Below the pieces are notes generated by a model that was given only the letters and a program-made list of their open reading frames with translations, was not told the DNA's origin and searched no databases. From an uncultured Rhodospirillales bacterium (GTDB lineage Bacteria > Pseudomonadota > Alphaproteobacteria > Azospirillales > Azospirillaceae): a DNA stretch of 49,687 nt. Shown piece by piece: positions 33,772 to 43,704 of the stretch. Each line of letters opens with the position of its first letter. The stretch's first letter is position 1. Position numbers and translations under genes: made by a program. The stretch covers positions 1 to 49,687 of the forward strand of contig CAIXKV010000087.1 in the NCBI GenBank assembly GCA_903920145.1, written 5' to 3'.

Positions 33772-33946
33772 AGTGTGACCTCGGTGAAAGAGTGGAAACG
33801 CTTGCGCCAACATATTGGCCGGGAGAACCCGGCGTTCAACGGCTTTATGCTCGTGCGCGATACTGTTTTTCCGCGCCGCCCCCGACAACTGTTTGCTTTG
33901 CCAGGGCTTTGCGGCAACATCAGGGCAAGGACAACCCAACAGACCT

Positions 33947-34591
33947 TTAGTGGTGCTTTCCGGCGGTTGGGTCATGGAACAAGAACATATCCTCGTTCAC
34001 GACGATTCCGGTTCGGACGTCCGATAAAGCAACAGTCGTGGTCAACCCCTGAGCATCTAAAACCCGCCATTTCCGCAACTGAAGCGGTTTATCATCGAAA
34101 ACCAAGGTCAGTTCACCCTTCCCCGGATCAGCCGTTTCAACCAGCGTGACCTCAATGGCCCCGTATTGGTGAACCAGACGGGTGACGGTGACGTCATCCC
34201 TCAGCGCGATTTGTGGGCGCAAAAAGAAATCGGCGAGGCTAGACCCCAATGGCTGGCTGGATTGCTGTTGAAGTTCGGAATCCCAGTAAAAGACGAACCA
34301 GCCATCGGCAACGATAAAATCCTTGGCCGGCGGATCGTAGATCAGTCGCATACGACCAGGCCGCCACATGGTAAAAGTGCCGGCGGTTTCGGTTCCCTTG
34401 TCGGCGGTCTGAAGGAAACGAGCCTGAAGAGTCTTGATTTCATTCAGATAATGCTCTACCCGAACCAGATCATTCTGGTCCGAAGCGGATAACGGGACGG
34501 GCGTCGTGCCCGCGCGGGCGGCAAAAGCCACCCCTGTCACTAGGCACAAAGTGACGAGAACCAGACTGAAGCGGCGAAATATATTGACCAT
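33947..34591 (-). CDS. lolA: Outer-membrane lipoprotein carrier protein LolA
   Basis: A 214-residue precursor with signal peptide (LVLVTLCLVTGVAFAARA). The mature domain has LNEIKTLQARFLQTADKGTE, GTFTMWRPGRMRLIYDPP and VADGWFVFYWDSELQQ, typical of the LolA family in alphaproteobacteria. It ferries lipoproteins across the periplasm. It follows ftsK by 36 bases on the same strand, a conserved pairing. Confidence 0.92.
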   Translation of the reverse strand: MVNIFRRFSLVLVTLCLVTGVAFAARAGTTPVPLSASDQNDLVRVEHYLNEIKTLQARFLQTADKGTETAGTFTMWRPGRMRLIYDPPAKDFIVADGWFVFYWDSELQQQSSQPLGSSLADFFLRPQIALRDDVTVTRLVHQYGAIEVTLVETADPGKGELTLVFDDKPLQLRKWRVLDAQGLTTTVALSDVRTGIVVNEDMFLFHDPTAGKHH

Positions 34592-34627
34592 CGCGGGGCG
34601 GCTTTCTTCTGGGGAGGGAGCGCAGCC

Positions 34628-37153
34628 TTACGGCTCTTCATCATTACCAACCGAGCGCATCAGCACTTCGCGTTTGCCGGCATGGTTGGCTTTGCTAATC
34701 ACGCCTTCTTGCTCCATCCGTTCGATCAGGCGCGCGGCACTGTTGTAACCGATTCGCAGGTGACGTTGCACGAAACTGGTCGACGCTTTTCGCTCCCGAC
34801 ACACCAGCACCACAGCCTTATCATAAAGATCGTCGCTGGCTCCAACGCCACCGACTCCCCCGGCTCCATCCGCACCGCCGTTGCTCCCCGACCGTTCTCC
34901 GTCGCCGTCGTCTTCGGTTTCTTCGGTCACGGCATCGATATAAGTCGGCTCGCCTTGGGCTTTAAGGCACCGAACCACCCTCTCCACCTCTTCGTCAGAG
35001 ACAAAGGGACCATGAACACGGGTAATCCGACCGCCGCCGGCCATATACAGCATGTCGCCCTGCCCCAACAATTGCTCGGCCCCCTGTTCACCCAGAATGG
35101 TCCGGCTATCAATCTTGGAGGTGACTTGGAAACTGATTCGAGTCGGAAAATTGGCTTTGATGGTCCCAGTGATAACATCCACCGACGGACGTTGAGTGGC
35201 CATAATAATATGGATACCAGCCGCCCGCGCCATCTGCGCCAAACGCTGGATTGCGGCTTCAATATCCTTGCCCGCAACCAGCATAAGGTCGGCCATTTCG
35301 TCGACTACCACCACGATATAGGGCAGTTCGGTCAAATCCAAGGGCTGCTCTTCGAATAGCGGCTTGCCGGTATCGGGATCAAACCCAACCTGAACCCGCC
35401 GGCTTAAAGGCGCACTGCTTTCCCGTGCTTCCCGCAAACGACCATTGAACCCTTCGATATTGCGGACCCCCATCTTCGACATGGCGCGATAGCGGTCTTC
35501 CATCTCCCGCACGGTCCATTTCAGCGCGACCACCGCGCGCCGGGGGTCTGTCACCACTGGCGCCAGCAGATGAGGAATCCCGTCATACACCGACAGTTCC
35601 AACATCTTCGGATCAACCATGATGAATTTACAGTTTTCCGGGGACATTCTATATAATAACGACAAGATCATGGTATTAATGCCAACAGATTTACCAGATC
35701 CTGTTGTTCCGGCGATCAAAAGATGTGGCATTCGACTCAGGTCGGCAATGACCGGCTGTCCACCGATATCTTTACCCAACACCAACGGCAACCGAGCCCC
35801 GGTGCGATTGTAAGCCTCACTTTCAAACAGTTCGCGCAGCCAAACCACCTCGCGGGTGCTGTTCGGCAATTCAACACCGATAACATTACGACCAGGCACC
35901 ACGGCGACTCGCACCGAAACCGCGCTCATCGACCGGGCGATGTCGTCGGCCAACCCGATCACCCGTGACGACTTGGTCCCAGGAGCCGGCTCTAGTTCAT
36001 ACAACGTGACCACCGGCCCTGGACGGAAGGACTGGATGGACCCGCGAACCCCGAAATCCCCCAGAACACTGGTTAGATCCTCGGCATGGCCTCGCATGTC
36101 TTCTTCGGTCAACCGGGCCGTCTGGCTGTCGGGCGGCTGCGGACGCAACAGCTCAATCGGCGGTAATTCATAAGCCACCCCCGCCACCAGTTCTGGCGGC
36201 GACAGGGGTGTCGCGCGGCGTACCACCAAATCGTCGGCGTCATCAATCAAAGGTTCATGCCCATGATCGGCGCCCGTATCATCAAACCGGGGTGGACTGC
36301 GGATAGGACCAGCCGAAGAGGACGTTGCCGATGGCCCCACCCGATCGCGAATCGGCGGCGGCTCTCGCCGCGTCCCTGGCCCCGATGGGGGAGGAACCGG
36401 ATCCGGCGGGCGCCGACGCCCGATCAGACCCGCCCCCCACGATACCAAGCCAGTCCCCCACCGGACCAGGGCCCGCACCAAGGCAAAGGTCCGCAGATAG
36501 CGCCCCGCTGGCAACCCAAGCGCCCCTGCGAACAGCAACACCGCCAGTGCTGCCGACAGCACCGCACCGATCCCCACGACCACCGGCCCCAGAACAGCCA
36601 GAGATGACGTCACCATCCAGCCGATTCCGCCCCCCGGATAATCCAGATACAGACCTGGAACGTGAAGGGGCGGCAGAACCTGAAACACCACCGCCGCAAA
36701 GGCCATGGCCAGGCTCAATTGGAGTAGGCGCCCCCCCCATCCCGGCAGGCCAAACAAAAGAGCGATCCGAATCCCCCAGACGGTACAGGCCACCACCGCC
36801 AGATATCCGGCAAGACCAACCCACTGCAAAATAATGTCTGCCAAGTAAGCCCCTGGCAGGTTCAGAAGATTATGAAGAGGCTGGCTGGCGGCAGTCCCTT
36901 CGATGGTATTCCAGGACGGATCGCCGGGAAAATACGAGGCCAACGCCCCTCCCAGCAGGGCCCCCAGCAACACCAAAGCCAGGCCCGTCAGCTCGGCAAC
37001 CCGCCGCTTCAGCAGATTCACGAAGGCCAGGGACAGCAGACGGGCCCGCTCGCGACTGCTGTTCCAGCGCAACGGAAACGCCGATTGCCCGACACCGGGA
37101 GGCGTCCGCGAAGCCTGCGCGCGGTCGCGGGGTTGTGCCATTATCGGAGCCAT
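34628..37153 (-). CDS. ftsK: DNA translocase FtsK
   Basis: This 841-residue protein has four N-terminal membrane helices (about residues 50-235), a Pro/Ser-rich linker (about 240-330), and the motor domain with Walker A GTTGSGKSVGINTMI near residue 490 and Walker B IVVVVDEMADLMLV. A C-terminal γ winged helix follows (SFVQRHLRIGYNSAARLIER), which reads KOPS sites. It couples chromosome dimer resolution to division. Start ATG 37153 or 37141. Just before the γ domain is a glycine-rich insert ([18 protein letters not shown]). Confidence 0.97.
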   Translation of the reverse strand: MAPIMAQPRDRAQASRTPPGVGQSAFPLRWNSSRERARLLSLAFVNLLKRRVAELTGLALVLLGALLGGALASYFPGDPSWNTIEGTAASQPLHNLLNLPGAYLADIILQWVGLAGYLAVVACTVWGIRIALLFGLPGWGGRLLQLSLAMAFAAVVFQVLPPLHVPGLYLDYPGGGIGWMVTSSLAVLGPVVVGIGAVLSAALAVLLFAGALGLPAGRYLRTFALVRALVRWGTGLVSWGAGLIGRRRPPDPVPPPSGPGTRREPPPIRDRVGPSATSSSAGPIRSPPRFDDTGADHGHEPLIDDADDLVVRRATPLSPPELVAGVAYELPPIELLRPQPPDSQTARLTEEDMRGHAEDLTSVLGDFGVRGSIQSFRPGPVVTLYELEPAPGTKSSRVIGLADDIARSMSAVSVRVAVVPGRNVIGVELPNSTREVVWLRELFESEAYNRTGARLPLVLGKDIGGQPVIADLSRMPHLLIAGTTGSGKSVGINTMILSLLYRMSPENCKFIMVDPKMLELSVYDGIPHLLAPVVTDPRRAVVALKWTVREMEDRYRAMSKMGVRNIEGFNGRLREARESSAPLSRRVQVGFDPDTGKPLFEEQPLDLTELPYIVVVVDEMADLMLVAGKDIEAAIQRLAQMARAAGIHIIMATQRPSVDVITGTIKANFPTRISFQVTSKIDSRTILGEQGAEQLLGQGDMLYMAGGGRITRVHGPFVSDEEVERVVRCLKAQGEPTYIDAVTEETEDDGDGERSGSNGGADGAGGVGGVGASDDLYDKAVVLVCRERKASTSFVQRHLRIGYNSAARLIERMEQEGVISKANHAGKREVLMRSVGNDEEP

Positions 37154-37199
37154 GGGCAGATGCTGATCCTATTGCCGAATCGAAACAATCCCCGAAAAA

Positions 37200-38417
37200 T
37201 CACAAAATGGCGACCATCCGAGCGGCGGCCTCGGCCACCAACTCGGGCTCGTGAACCAATGCCACCCGAATGTAAGCCGCACCGGGATTCACCCCATCGG
37301 CTCCCGTGCGGGCAAAATAGGCGCCGGGCAACACCCGCACCGCCGCCTCGCCCCACAAGCGGCGACAGGCCTGCTCGCCACAGCCCACATCCAGCCACAG
37401 GAAAAAACCGCCATCCGGGCGATAGAAACCGAAACGATCGCCCAATATGGCCGCAGCGGCGTCAAATTTAGCCCGGTAGAGGGCACGATTCATCTCCACA
37501 TGTGTCTCGTCGCGCCACAACGCCGCAGCCGCAGCCAGAACCGGCAGCGGTGTTCCGGCATTGCTGTAAGCCCGAAGCCGGGCAAATCCCTGAATCAAGT
37601 CGGGATCGCCCGCTACGAACCCGGAACGAAGGCCGGCAGCACTGGATCGTTTCGATAGCGAGTGGAAAACCAGAAGATTTGACCAGGGCGAACGCGCCCC
37701 ATCCTCCAAGCCTGCCGCCACCTGAAGCGCGCCCACCGGCTCCACTCCATTGTGAATTTCGGCGTAACACTCATCCACCGCCAGCACAAAGCCCCAACGT
37801 CGGGCCAACCCAATCGCCCGCGCCAGATATCCCGCAGTGGCGGCAGCGCCCTGGGGATTCCCTGGTGAACACAAGTAAAAGAGCGCCGTGCGTTCCAGCA
37901 CAGCCGGAGTCAAGGCGTCCAAATCGGGCAGAAAGCCGGTTTCGCGGGTCGCCGACAAAAACACAGGCTCTCCGCCGGCCAACAATCCAGCCCCTTCGTA
38001 AACAGCATAGAAGGGGTTCGGCATCAACACCGCTGGCGTTTGCCCGGCTTTGCGCTGGGGCACCGCCAGCAACGCCGTCAGAAACAGCGCCTCTCGACTG
38101 CCAGCCACCGGCAACACCGAAAGCTCGGGATCCAGACGACCGGGCGGCAAGCGATAGCGGCGCTCTAACCAAGCACCAACGGCGGCACGAAAATCAGCCG
38201 TCCCGTTCACCGGGGGATATTTGCCCCACAGATGGGCATTGGCGGCCAGAGTCTCGCTGATCAGAGCCGGCGGCGCATGCTGCGGCTCGCCAAGGGACAA
38301 TGCCAACGGTCGCACCCCGGACGGCGGCGTCACATCGGCTAATAATTGGTTTAATCGCGTAAAGGGGTAATCGCTCAGCCGGTCAAACCGATCATTGCCC
38401 AGCCCAAAAACCGTCAT
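37200..38417 (-). CDS. dapC: Aminotransferase class I/II, probable succinyldiaminopimelate transaminase
   Basis: This 405-residue PLP enzyme has GKYPPVNGTADFRAAVGAWL near residue 70, the cofactor-contact LCSPGNPQGAAAT, VDECYAEIHNG, and the Schiff-base lysine in FHSLSKRSSAAGLRSGFVAG near residue 240. These segments are closest to DapC-type enzymes of lysine biosynthesis, though related aminotransferases are hard to separate by eye. It lies upstream of ftsK with a 46-base gap on the same strand. Confidence 0.85.
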   Translation of the reverse strand: MTVFGLGNDRFDRLSDYPFTRLNQLLADVTPPSGVRPLALSLGEPQHAPPALISETLAANAHLWGKYPPVNGTADFRAAVGAWLERRYRLPPGRLDPELSVLPVAGSREALFLTALLAVPQRKAGQTPAVLMPNPFYAVYEGAGLLAGGEPVFLSATRETGFLPDLDALTPAVLERTALFYLCSPGNPQGAAATAGYLARAIGLARRWGFVLAVDECYAEIHNGVEPVGALQVAAGLEDGARSPWSNLLVFHSLSKRSSAAGLRSGFVAGDPDLIQGFARLRAYSNAGTPLPVLAAAAALWRDETHVEMNRALYRAKFDAAAAILGDRFGFYRPDGGFFLWLDVGCGEQACRRLWGEAAVRVLPGAYFARTGADGVNPGAAYIRVALVHEPELVAEAAARMVAIL

Positions 38418-38555
38418 GCCACAGGCCCGCCTTATCCGTACAAAACGGAAACGATCTTAGTCGGTAACGCCGTGACGCACAAGAGAGCAGACGCAAACCG
38501 GCACGCTCGACCGTCGGCATCAAAGCCGACGGTCGGGGGGCTGACCATAAGACGC

Positions 38556-39223
<668 letters not shown>

Positions 39224-40477
39224 ATGGCGAACAGCAACAGCGACTCGGAGCATCGGACAACCACCGGCGACCTGACCACCGAGGTCGTGGTGGTGGGGGG
39301 CGGCTTGGCCGGTTTAAGCTTGGCCTGCGCGCTCGGGACCGCCGGGGTGCCGACCCTGTGCGTTGACCGCGAAAGCCCCGAACAGCAAGCTGCGGATGGC
39401 TTTGACCTGCGAACCACGGCGCTGGCCCACTGCGCCAAACAGGTTTTGGCCGGTGCTGGCGTTTGGACTTACTTGGCCAAAGACGCACAGCCGATCAATG
39501 ACATTCGAGTGGTTGACCAGGGCTCTCTGCTCCACGTCCATTACGATCACCGAACCATCGGTGATGAACCCTTTGGCTATGTCCTCGACAACGCCGTCAT
39601 CCGGGCCGGGCTGTTTCAGCGGGTGGCTGAACTCGCCGCCGTGACCCACTTGGCACCGGCAGCCGTGCACAGCATCGAACGCGATCCCGCCGGAGTGCGG
39701 GTGACTCTGGCTGATGGTCGGCGCCTTCAAGCCAAACTGGTGGTGGGCGCCGATGGCCGTGGCTCTCTGGTCCGTCAGAGCGCCGGAATCGGCATGCCGC
39801 GCCGCTCTTACAACCAAACCGCGCTGATCTGCAATATCGGTCACGAGTTCCCCCATCACGGCTTGGCGGTGGAGTCCTTCACGCCAAACGGTCCCTTCGC
39901 CGTTCTGCCTCTTACCGGCAATCGCTCGTCCATTGTGTGGAGCGAGCGTAGCGACCGTGCCAAGCTTTACGCCAAACTCCCGGATGACCTGTTTGTCGCG
40001 GAAATTCAGCGCCGGGTCGGTGAGTTCCTCGGTAAAATCCACTTGGCCTCGGGCCGCGCCGCCTATCCTTTATCAATCATGCTGGCCGACCGCATGATTG
40101 ATCACCGGATGGCGCTGATCGGCGAAACCATCCACGCGATCCACCCTATCGCCGGCCAAGGCCTGAACCTCAGCCTGCGCGACGTCGCCGCCCTAGCCGA
40201 AGTGGTGGTCGATCAGTACCGGGTTGGCCTGGATGTGGGAACGGTGGATGTTCTAGAGCGTTACCAGCGGTGGCGCCGGTTCGACACCCTCACCCTGGCC
40301 GGAGTCTGTGACTCGCTGGTTCACCTCTTCTCCAACGACCTGCCCCCCCTTCGGATCGCCCGTCAATTGGGGTTAGGCGCGGTCAACCAGATGCCAACGC
40401 TCAAGAGCTTTTTCATGCGTCATGCCATGGGCACCACCGGCCAACTGCCCCGCTTGATTGCTGGGACGCCGCTGTAA
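39224..40477 (+). CDS. UbiH/UbiF/VisC/COQ6 family hydroxylase
   Basis: This 417-residue FAD monooxygenase has the N-terminal VVVVGGGLAGLSLACALGTA, the family's DLRTTALAHCAKQVLAGAGV, GADGRGSLVRQSAGI and ALIGETIHAIHPIAGQGLNL with SLRDVAALAEVV, the second FAD motif. It should hydroxylate a ubiquinone precursor ring; which position cannot be said from sequence. ATG 39224 is chosen (GGGAATC upstream); the open frame to 39095 has no conserved part. ubiG is also in the window but not adjacent. Confidence 0.93.
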   Translation: MANSNSDSEHRTTTGDLTTEVVVVGGGLAGLSLACALGTAGVPTLCVDRESPEQQAADGFDLRTTALAHCAKQVLAGAGVWTYLAKDAQPINDIRVVDQGSLLHVHYDHRTIGDEPFGYVLDNAVIRAGLFQRVAELAAVTHLAPAAVHSIERDPAGVRVTLADGRRLQAKLVVGADGRGSLVRQSAGIGMPRRSYNQTALICNIGHEFPHHGLAVESFTPNGPFAVLPLTGNRSSIVWSERSDRAKLYAKLPDDLFVAEIQRRVGEFLGKIHLASGRAAYPLSIMLADRMIDHRMALIGETIHAIHPIAGQGLNLSLRDVAALAEVVVDQYRVGLDVGTVDVLERYQRWRRFDTLTLAGVCDSLVHLFSNDLPPLRIARQLGLGAVNQMPTLKSFFMRHAMGTTGQLPRLIAGTPL

Positions 40478-40659
40478 GGAACGGGTTTTTGTAAGGGACG
40501 GGCTTTTTGTGGGCGCTGCCCACACACCCGCAAAGGGCCGGTCGGCCCTTTGACCCCATGACCCGACGAAGATTAGGGAGGGCGCGCGCTTCCCCAGTCT
40601 TCGCGGGGCGAAAGCCGTTATACCAACGGCCCTAGACAATGGTCCGTGCCGTTGGTATC

Positions 40660-40766
40660 GGCGGCGACCGCCGCCGCGCGCCCCATGGCGCGAAGCCAAG
40701 GGCGCGGACGCGCCCGCCCGGCGTCTGAGGGCAGTCTTGATGAGTCACCATCAAGGCCCGATGGTT
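40660..40766. repeat. Interspersed intergenic repeat, copy C
   Basis: Inverted relative to copies A and B: GCGAAGCCAAGGGCGCGGAC, GCCCGGCGTCTGAGGGCAG and the CTTGATGAGTCACCATCAAG stem-loop. Confidence 0.75.
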
Positions 40767-40807
40767 CTTATACCGGCGAGCTATAACGATGACACACTGC
40801 CGGTATC

Positions 40808-40918
40808 GGGCCGCGACGACGGCCCCGCGCGCCCATGCGCGCGAAGCCAAGGGCGCGGATGCGCCCGCCCGGCGTCTGAGGGCAGCCTTGATGAGTCAAC
40901 ATCAAGGCTCGAGGGTAT
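40808..40918. repeat. Interspersed intergenic repeat, copy D
   Basis: Tandem with copy C and in the same orientation; ends GCCTTGATGAGTCAACATCA followed by AGGCTCGAGGGTAT, the mirror of the start of copy B. It abuts the ispG stop codon. Confidence 0.75.
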
Positions 40919-40924
40919 TAGAGG

Positions 40925-42028
40925 CTATTTGCCGTCTGCGGCCAGGGCCGCCGCCTTTTGCTCGGCCAACTTGACCAGATGCTCCACAATGTCGGCGTCT
41001 TTCAGCCGGTGGGCCTGCTCTCCCTCCAGATAGATCTGGTGGGTGTTGTTGCCGCCGCCGGTCAAACCAACATTGGTCTCGCGCGCTTCTCCCGGACCAT
41101 TGACGACACAGCCGATCACCGACAGCGTCATCGGCGTGGTGATATGGGCAAGGCGCTGTTCCAAGGCTTCGACGGTCTTGATCACGTCGAAATTCTGGCG
41201 GGCGCAACTGGGACACGAGATCACTGACACACCGCGTTGACGCAATCCCAGCGCCTTCAGCATATCGAATCCGACCTTAACCTCCTCGACCGGCGGCGCG
41301 GACAGCGAGACCCGGATCGTGTCGCCGATCCCCGCCCACAGCAACCGCCCCAAACCAATGGAAGATTTCACCGTGCCCATGCGCAACCCGCCGGCTTCGG
41401 TAATCCCGATATGCAGGGGGTAATCGCAGGCAGCGGCCAACTTTTGATAAGACGCCACGGCCAGAAACACATCCGAGGCTTTTACGCTGATCTTGAACTC
41501 GAAAAAGTCGTGATCCTCGAGAATCCGGGCGTGATGAAGCGCCGACTCCACCAACGCCTCGGGACAAGGTTCGCCGTATTTTTCCAGCAAATCCTTTTCC
41601 AAAGACCCGGCATTGACTCCGATGCGAATCGAACAGCCATGGTCTTTGGCCGCCCGCACCACTTCCCGCACCCGATCATCGGAACCAATGTTGCCGGGGT
41701 TGATGCGTAAACAGGCTGCGCCAGCCTCGGCGGCCTCGATGGCGCGCTTGTAGTGGAAATGAATATCGGCCACGATCGGCACCGTGACCTGACGCACGAT
41801 GTCCTTCAAGGCGCGGGTGTCGTCCTCGCGCGGGCAAGAGACCCGAACGATGTCGGCCCCGGCCTCCTCGGCGGCCCGAATCTGAGCAACCGTCGCCGCG
41901 ACGTCGGCGGTATCGGTGTTGGTCATGGTTTGCACCGAAATCGGCGCATCACCACCAACAGCAACCTTACCGACCATGACCTTGCGGCTCTGGCGGCGCG
42001 GAATGTCTCGATAGGGACGAAGGCTCAT
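40925..42028 (-). CDS. ispG: 4-hydroxy-3-methylbut-2-enyl-diphosphate synthase IspG
   Basis: This is a 367-residue protein of the MEP isoprenoid pathway. It has [20 protein letters not shown], the TIM-barrel motifs [34 protein letters not shown] and RINPGNIG, and the [4Fe-4S]-binding C-terminal motif [20 protein letters not shown] with [12 protein letters not shown]. It converts MEcPP to HMBPP. Its distance from the RodZ-like gene is 53 bases on the same strand, an arrangement common in alphaproteobacteria. Confidence 0.97.
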   Translation of the reverse strand: MSLRPYRDIPRRQSRKVMVGKVAVGGDAPISVQTMTNTDTADVAATVAQIRAAEEAGADIVRVSCPREDDTRALKDIVRQVTVPIVADIHFHYKRAIEAAEAGAACLRINPGNIGSDDRVREVVRAAKDHGCSIRIGVNAGSLEKDLLEKYGEPCPEALVESALHHARILEDHDFFEFKISVKASDVFLAVASYQKLAAACDYPLHIGITEAGGLRMGTVKSSIGLGRLLWAGIGDTIRVSLSAPPVEEVKVGFDMLKALGLRQRGVSVISCPSCARQNFDVIKTVEALEQRLAHITTPMTLSVIGCVVNGPGEARETNVGLTGGGNNTHQIYLEGEQAHRLKDADIVEHLVKLAEQKAAALAADGK

Positions 42029-42081
42029 GGCGACCTACTGAGTGAACGAAAGAACAGAGAATCCCAGCGTGCGAAGGACCG

Positions 42082-43602
42082 TCAATCCTCGCCGACCGTT
42101 CCCCGAGATAACTGGGCGGCATCGATCAGAACGTCACGCAGAACTTGCCCCACCGGCCCTAAGGGATGAGGAGGCCCACCATCCACAATGGCCTCCAGCC
42201 CGCCGGCATTCCCCGTGCGCAAACGAACCCCCGGATGCTCGGGAACCCGGAACACATCGCCAGGATGCAGCACGCGCGTAAAGACCGGATCGCCGTCGGC
42301 ATCGCGAATCTGCACCCAGGCGTCCTGAGTTGCGCGAATCTGAACATGCGAGTCCCGGTTTTGGGCACCATAGACCCGCCCTGTGGGCAAATCCGGGGCG
42401 GCGTTGGGCGGCGGAACCGGCAATGGCGGAGCAATGTCAGCCGTCGCCGGGGTCACTGGGCTTGGCGGCGGCGGTGTCTCGCTCTCGGCCCCAGGAGCAG
42501 GCGCATCGGCCCCTCCGACCGGCGTCGCTCCAGGAGGCAGCGGCTTGTTGCGCGGCGCCATCGGCACCAATGGCCCTGGCTCACCGATCGCTTCGTCAGC
42601 CGGCCCCGAAACCAGCGGAATCTCATCCCCACTATCGGCGTTAGCGTCGCTGGCAACTGTCGCCCCTCCAGGGACTGCCGGCACTGTTGGCGACCCCCCG
42701 GCCCCGATCCCATTGACGCCGACAGCCCCGACGCCAGCCCCCGCAGCAGGCGCCCCGCCCACCGCTGAACCCGGCGCGCCCGCTCCGGCGGGGATCCCAG
42801 CCGCCCCCCCTGGAGCCGCCGCCCCCGACACCAACGCTCCCCCTGACCGGCCATCGCCGGGAGCCGCCGTCCTAGGCGCCCCCCCGATCAACAGCGCCGG
42901 AGCAGGAGGGGCAGAATCAGTTTCAGGAGACGAGGCTGCCGCCGGATTCCCACCGGACGCATTTCCACCGGACGAGGCCGCCGTCGTCCCGGCAGCCGAT
43001 GCCGGTCCAGGGGCCGGTGTTGCCGGCGCGGCGGCTCCCGAGTCGCTATGCCCCCCCTCCAGCAAAGAAACCAATCTTTGGGGTAATGCCGGCACCATAT
43101 CGACCATGCTGCGGTCGGTGGCGGACAGCACATACCAGCCGCCATAGACCAAACAAGCCAGAACAACCGAAAACAGTAGGATGGTCCCGCCCGGCACCCG
43201 GCCTTCAGGAACGGGCGTTGGAAAATACAGGCCCGGCTGACTGACTTTGTTGGCTACTTCATCCTTGAACCGACGCACCACGGCATCGCAATCAAGGCCA
43301 AGATAGTCAGCATAAGCGCGAACAAAGCCGACCGCATAGGCCGTGCCGGGCAACTCGTGATACCGCCCATCTTCGATGGCCAACATAAAGACGTAGCGGA
43401 TTTTCAACATCGCGGCCACGTCGCGCAATTCCAATCCGGCCTGAACCCGAGCCGTGCGCAAGACGCTGCCAATATCCGGCACTTCGCGGTTGTCGAGAGG
43501 GGCCTCGGTGGGCGGACCACTCGCCGCTCCTCCACCGACCCCGCCAAAAAAATTCCGGATTTTACGCTTGAGGTCGCCCATGTGGTCAGCCGTCTCGTTC
43601 AT
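42082..43602 (-). CDS. RodZ-like helix-turn-helix protein with DUF4115
   Basis: This protein has about 506 residues. A cytoplasmic HTH comes first (SVLRTARVQAGLELRDVAAM, LKIRYVFMLAIEDGRYHELP, YAVGFVRAYADYLGLD), then one membrane span (GTILLFSVVLACLVYGGWYV). A very long Gly/Ala/Pro-rich periplasmic linker of some 230 residues follows. At the end lies a DUF4115 domain (VQIRATQDAWVQIRDADGDP, LHPGDVFRVPEHPGVRL). The layout is that of RodZ, which helps MreB set cell shape. The linker is unusually long. Start could be ATG 43602 or ATG 43581 (MGDLKRKI). Confidence 0.85.
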   Translation of the reverse strand: MNETADHMGDLKRKIRNFFGGVGGGAASGPPTEAPLDNREVPDIGSVLRTARVQAGLELRDVAAMLKIRYVFMLAIEDGRYHELPGTAYAVGFVRAYADYLGLDCDAVVRRFKDEVANKVSQPGLYFPTPVPEGRVPGGTILLFSVVLACLVYGGWYVLSATDRSMVDMVPALPQRLVSLLEGGHSDSGAAAPATPAPGPASAAGTTAASSGGNASGGNPAAASSPETDSAPPAPALLIGGAPRTAAPGDGRSGGALVSGAAAPGGAAGIPAGAGAPGSAVGGAPAAGAGVGAVGVNGIGAGGSPTVPAVPGGATVASDANADSGDEIPLVSGPADEAIGEPGPLVPMAPRNKPLPPGATPVGGADAPAPGAESETPPPPSPVTPATADIAPPLPVPPPNAAPDLPTGRVYGAQNRDSHVQIRATQDAWVQIRDADGDPVFTRVLHPGDVFRVPEHPGVRLRTGNAGGLEAIVDGGPPHPLGPVGQVLRDVLIDAAQLSRGTVGED

Positions 43603-43704
43603 CACGCCCGGGGCGGCGCGCTTGGTTTTACCAACCCTGCCCTCCCATGGCCACACATACCGAAACTCTGGTGTTCTGAATCCAGAGCATTCAGAGCCGC
43701 TTGA

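Larger units (their letters stand above)
40478..40924. other. Repeat-filled intergenic region ubiH-like / ispG
   Basis: Convergent gene ends flank 447 bases made up mostly of two repeat copies (C and D) plus inverted repeats such as TTATACCAACGGC/GCCGTTGGTAT (40618-40655) and ATACCGGC/GCCGGTAT (about 40772-40805). No coding sequence is visible. Confidence 0.7.

Noticed and set aside
42383-43147. Plus-strand 254-codon Gly/Ala/Pro frame
   Set aside because: Mirror of the low-complexity linker of the RodZ-like gene in GC-rich DNA.
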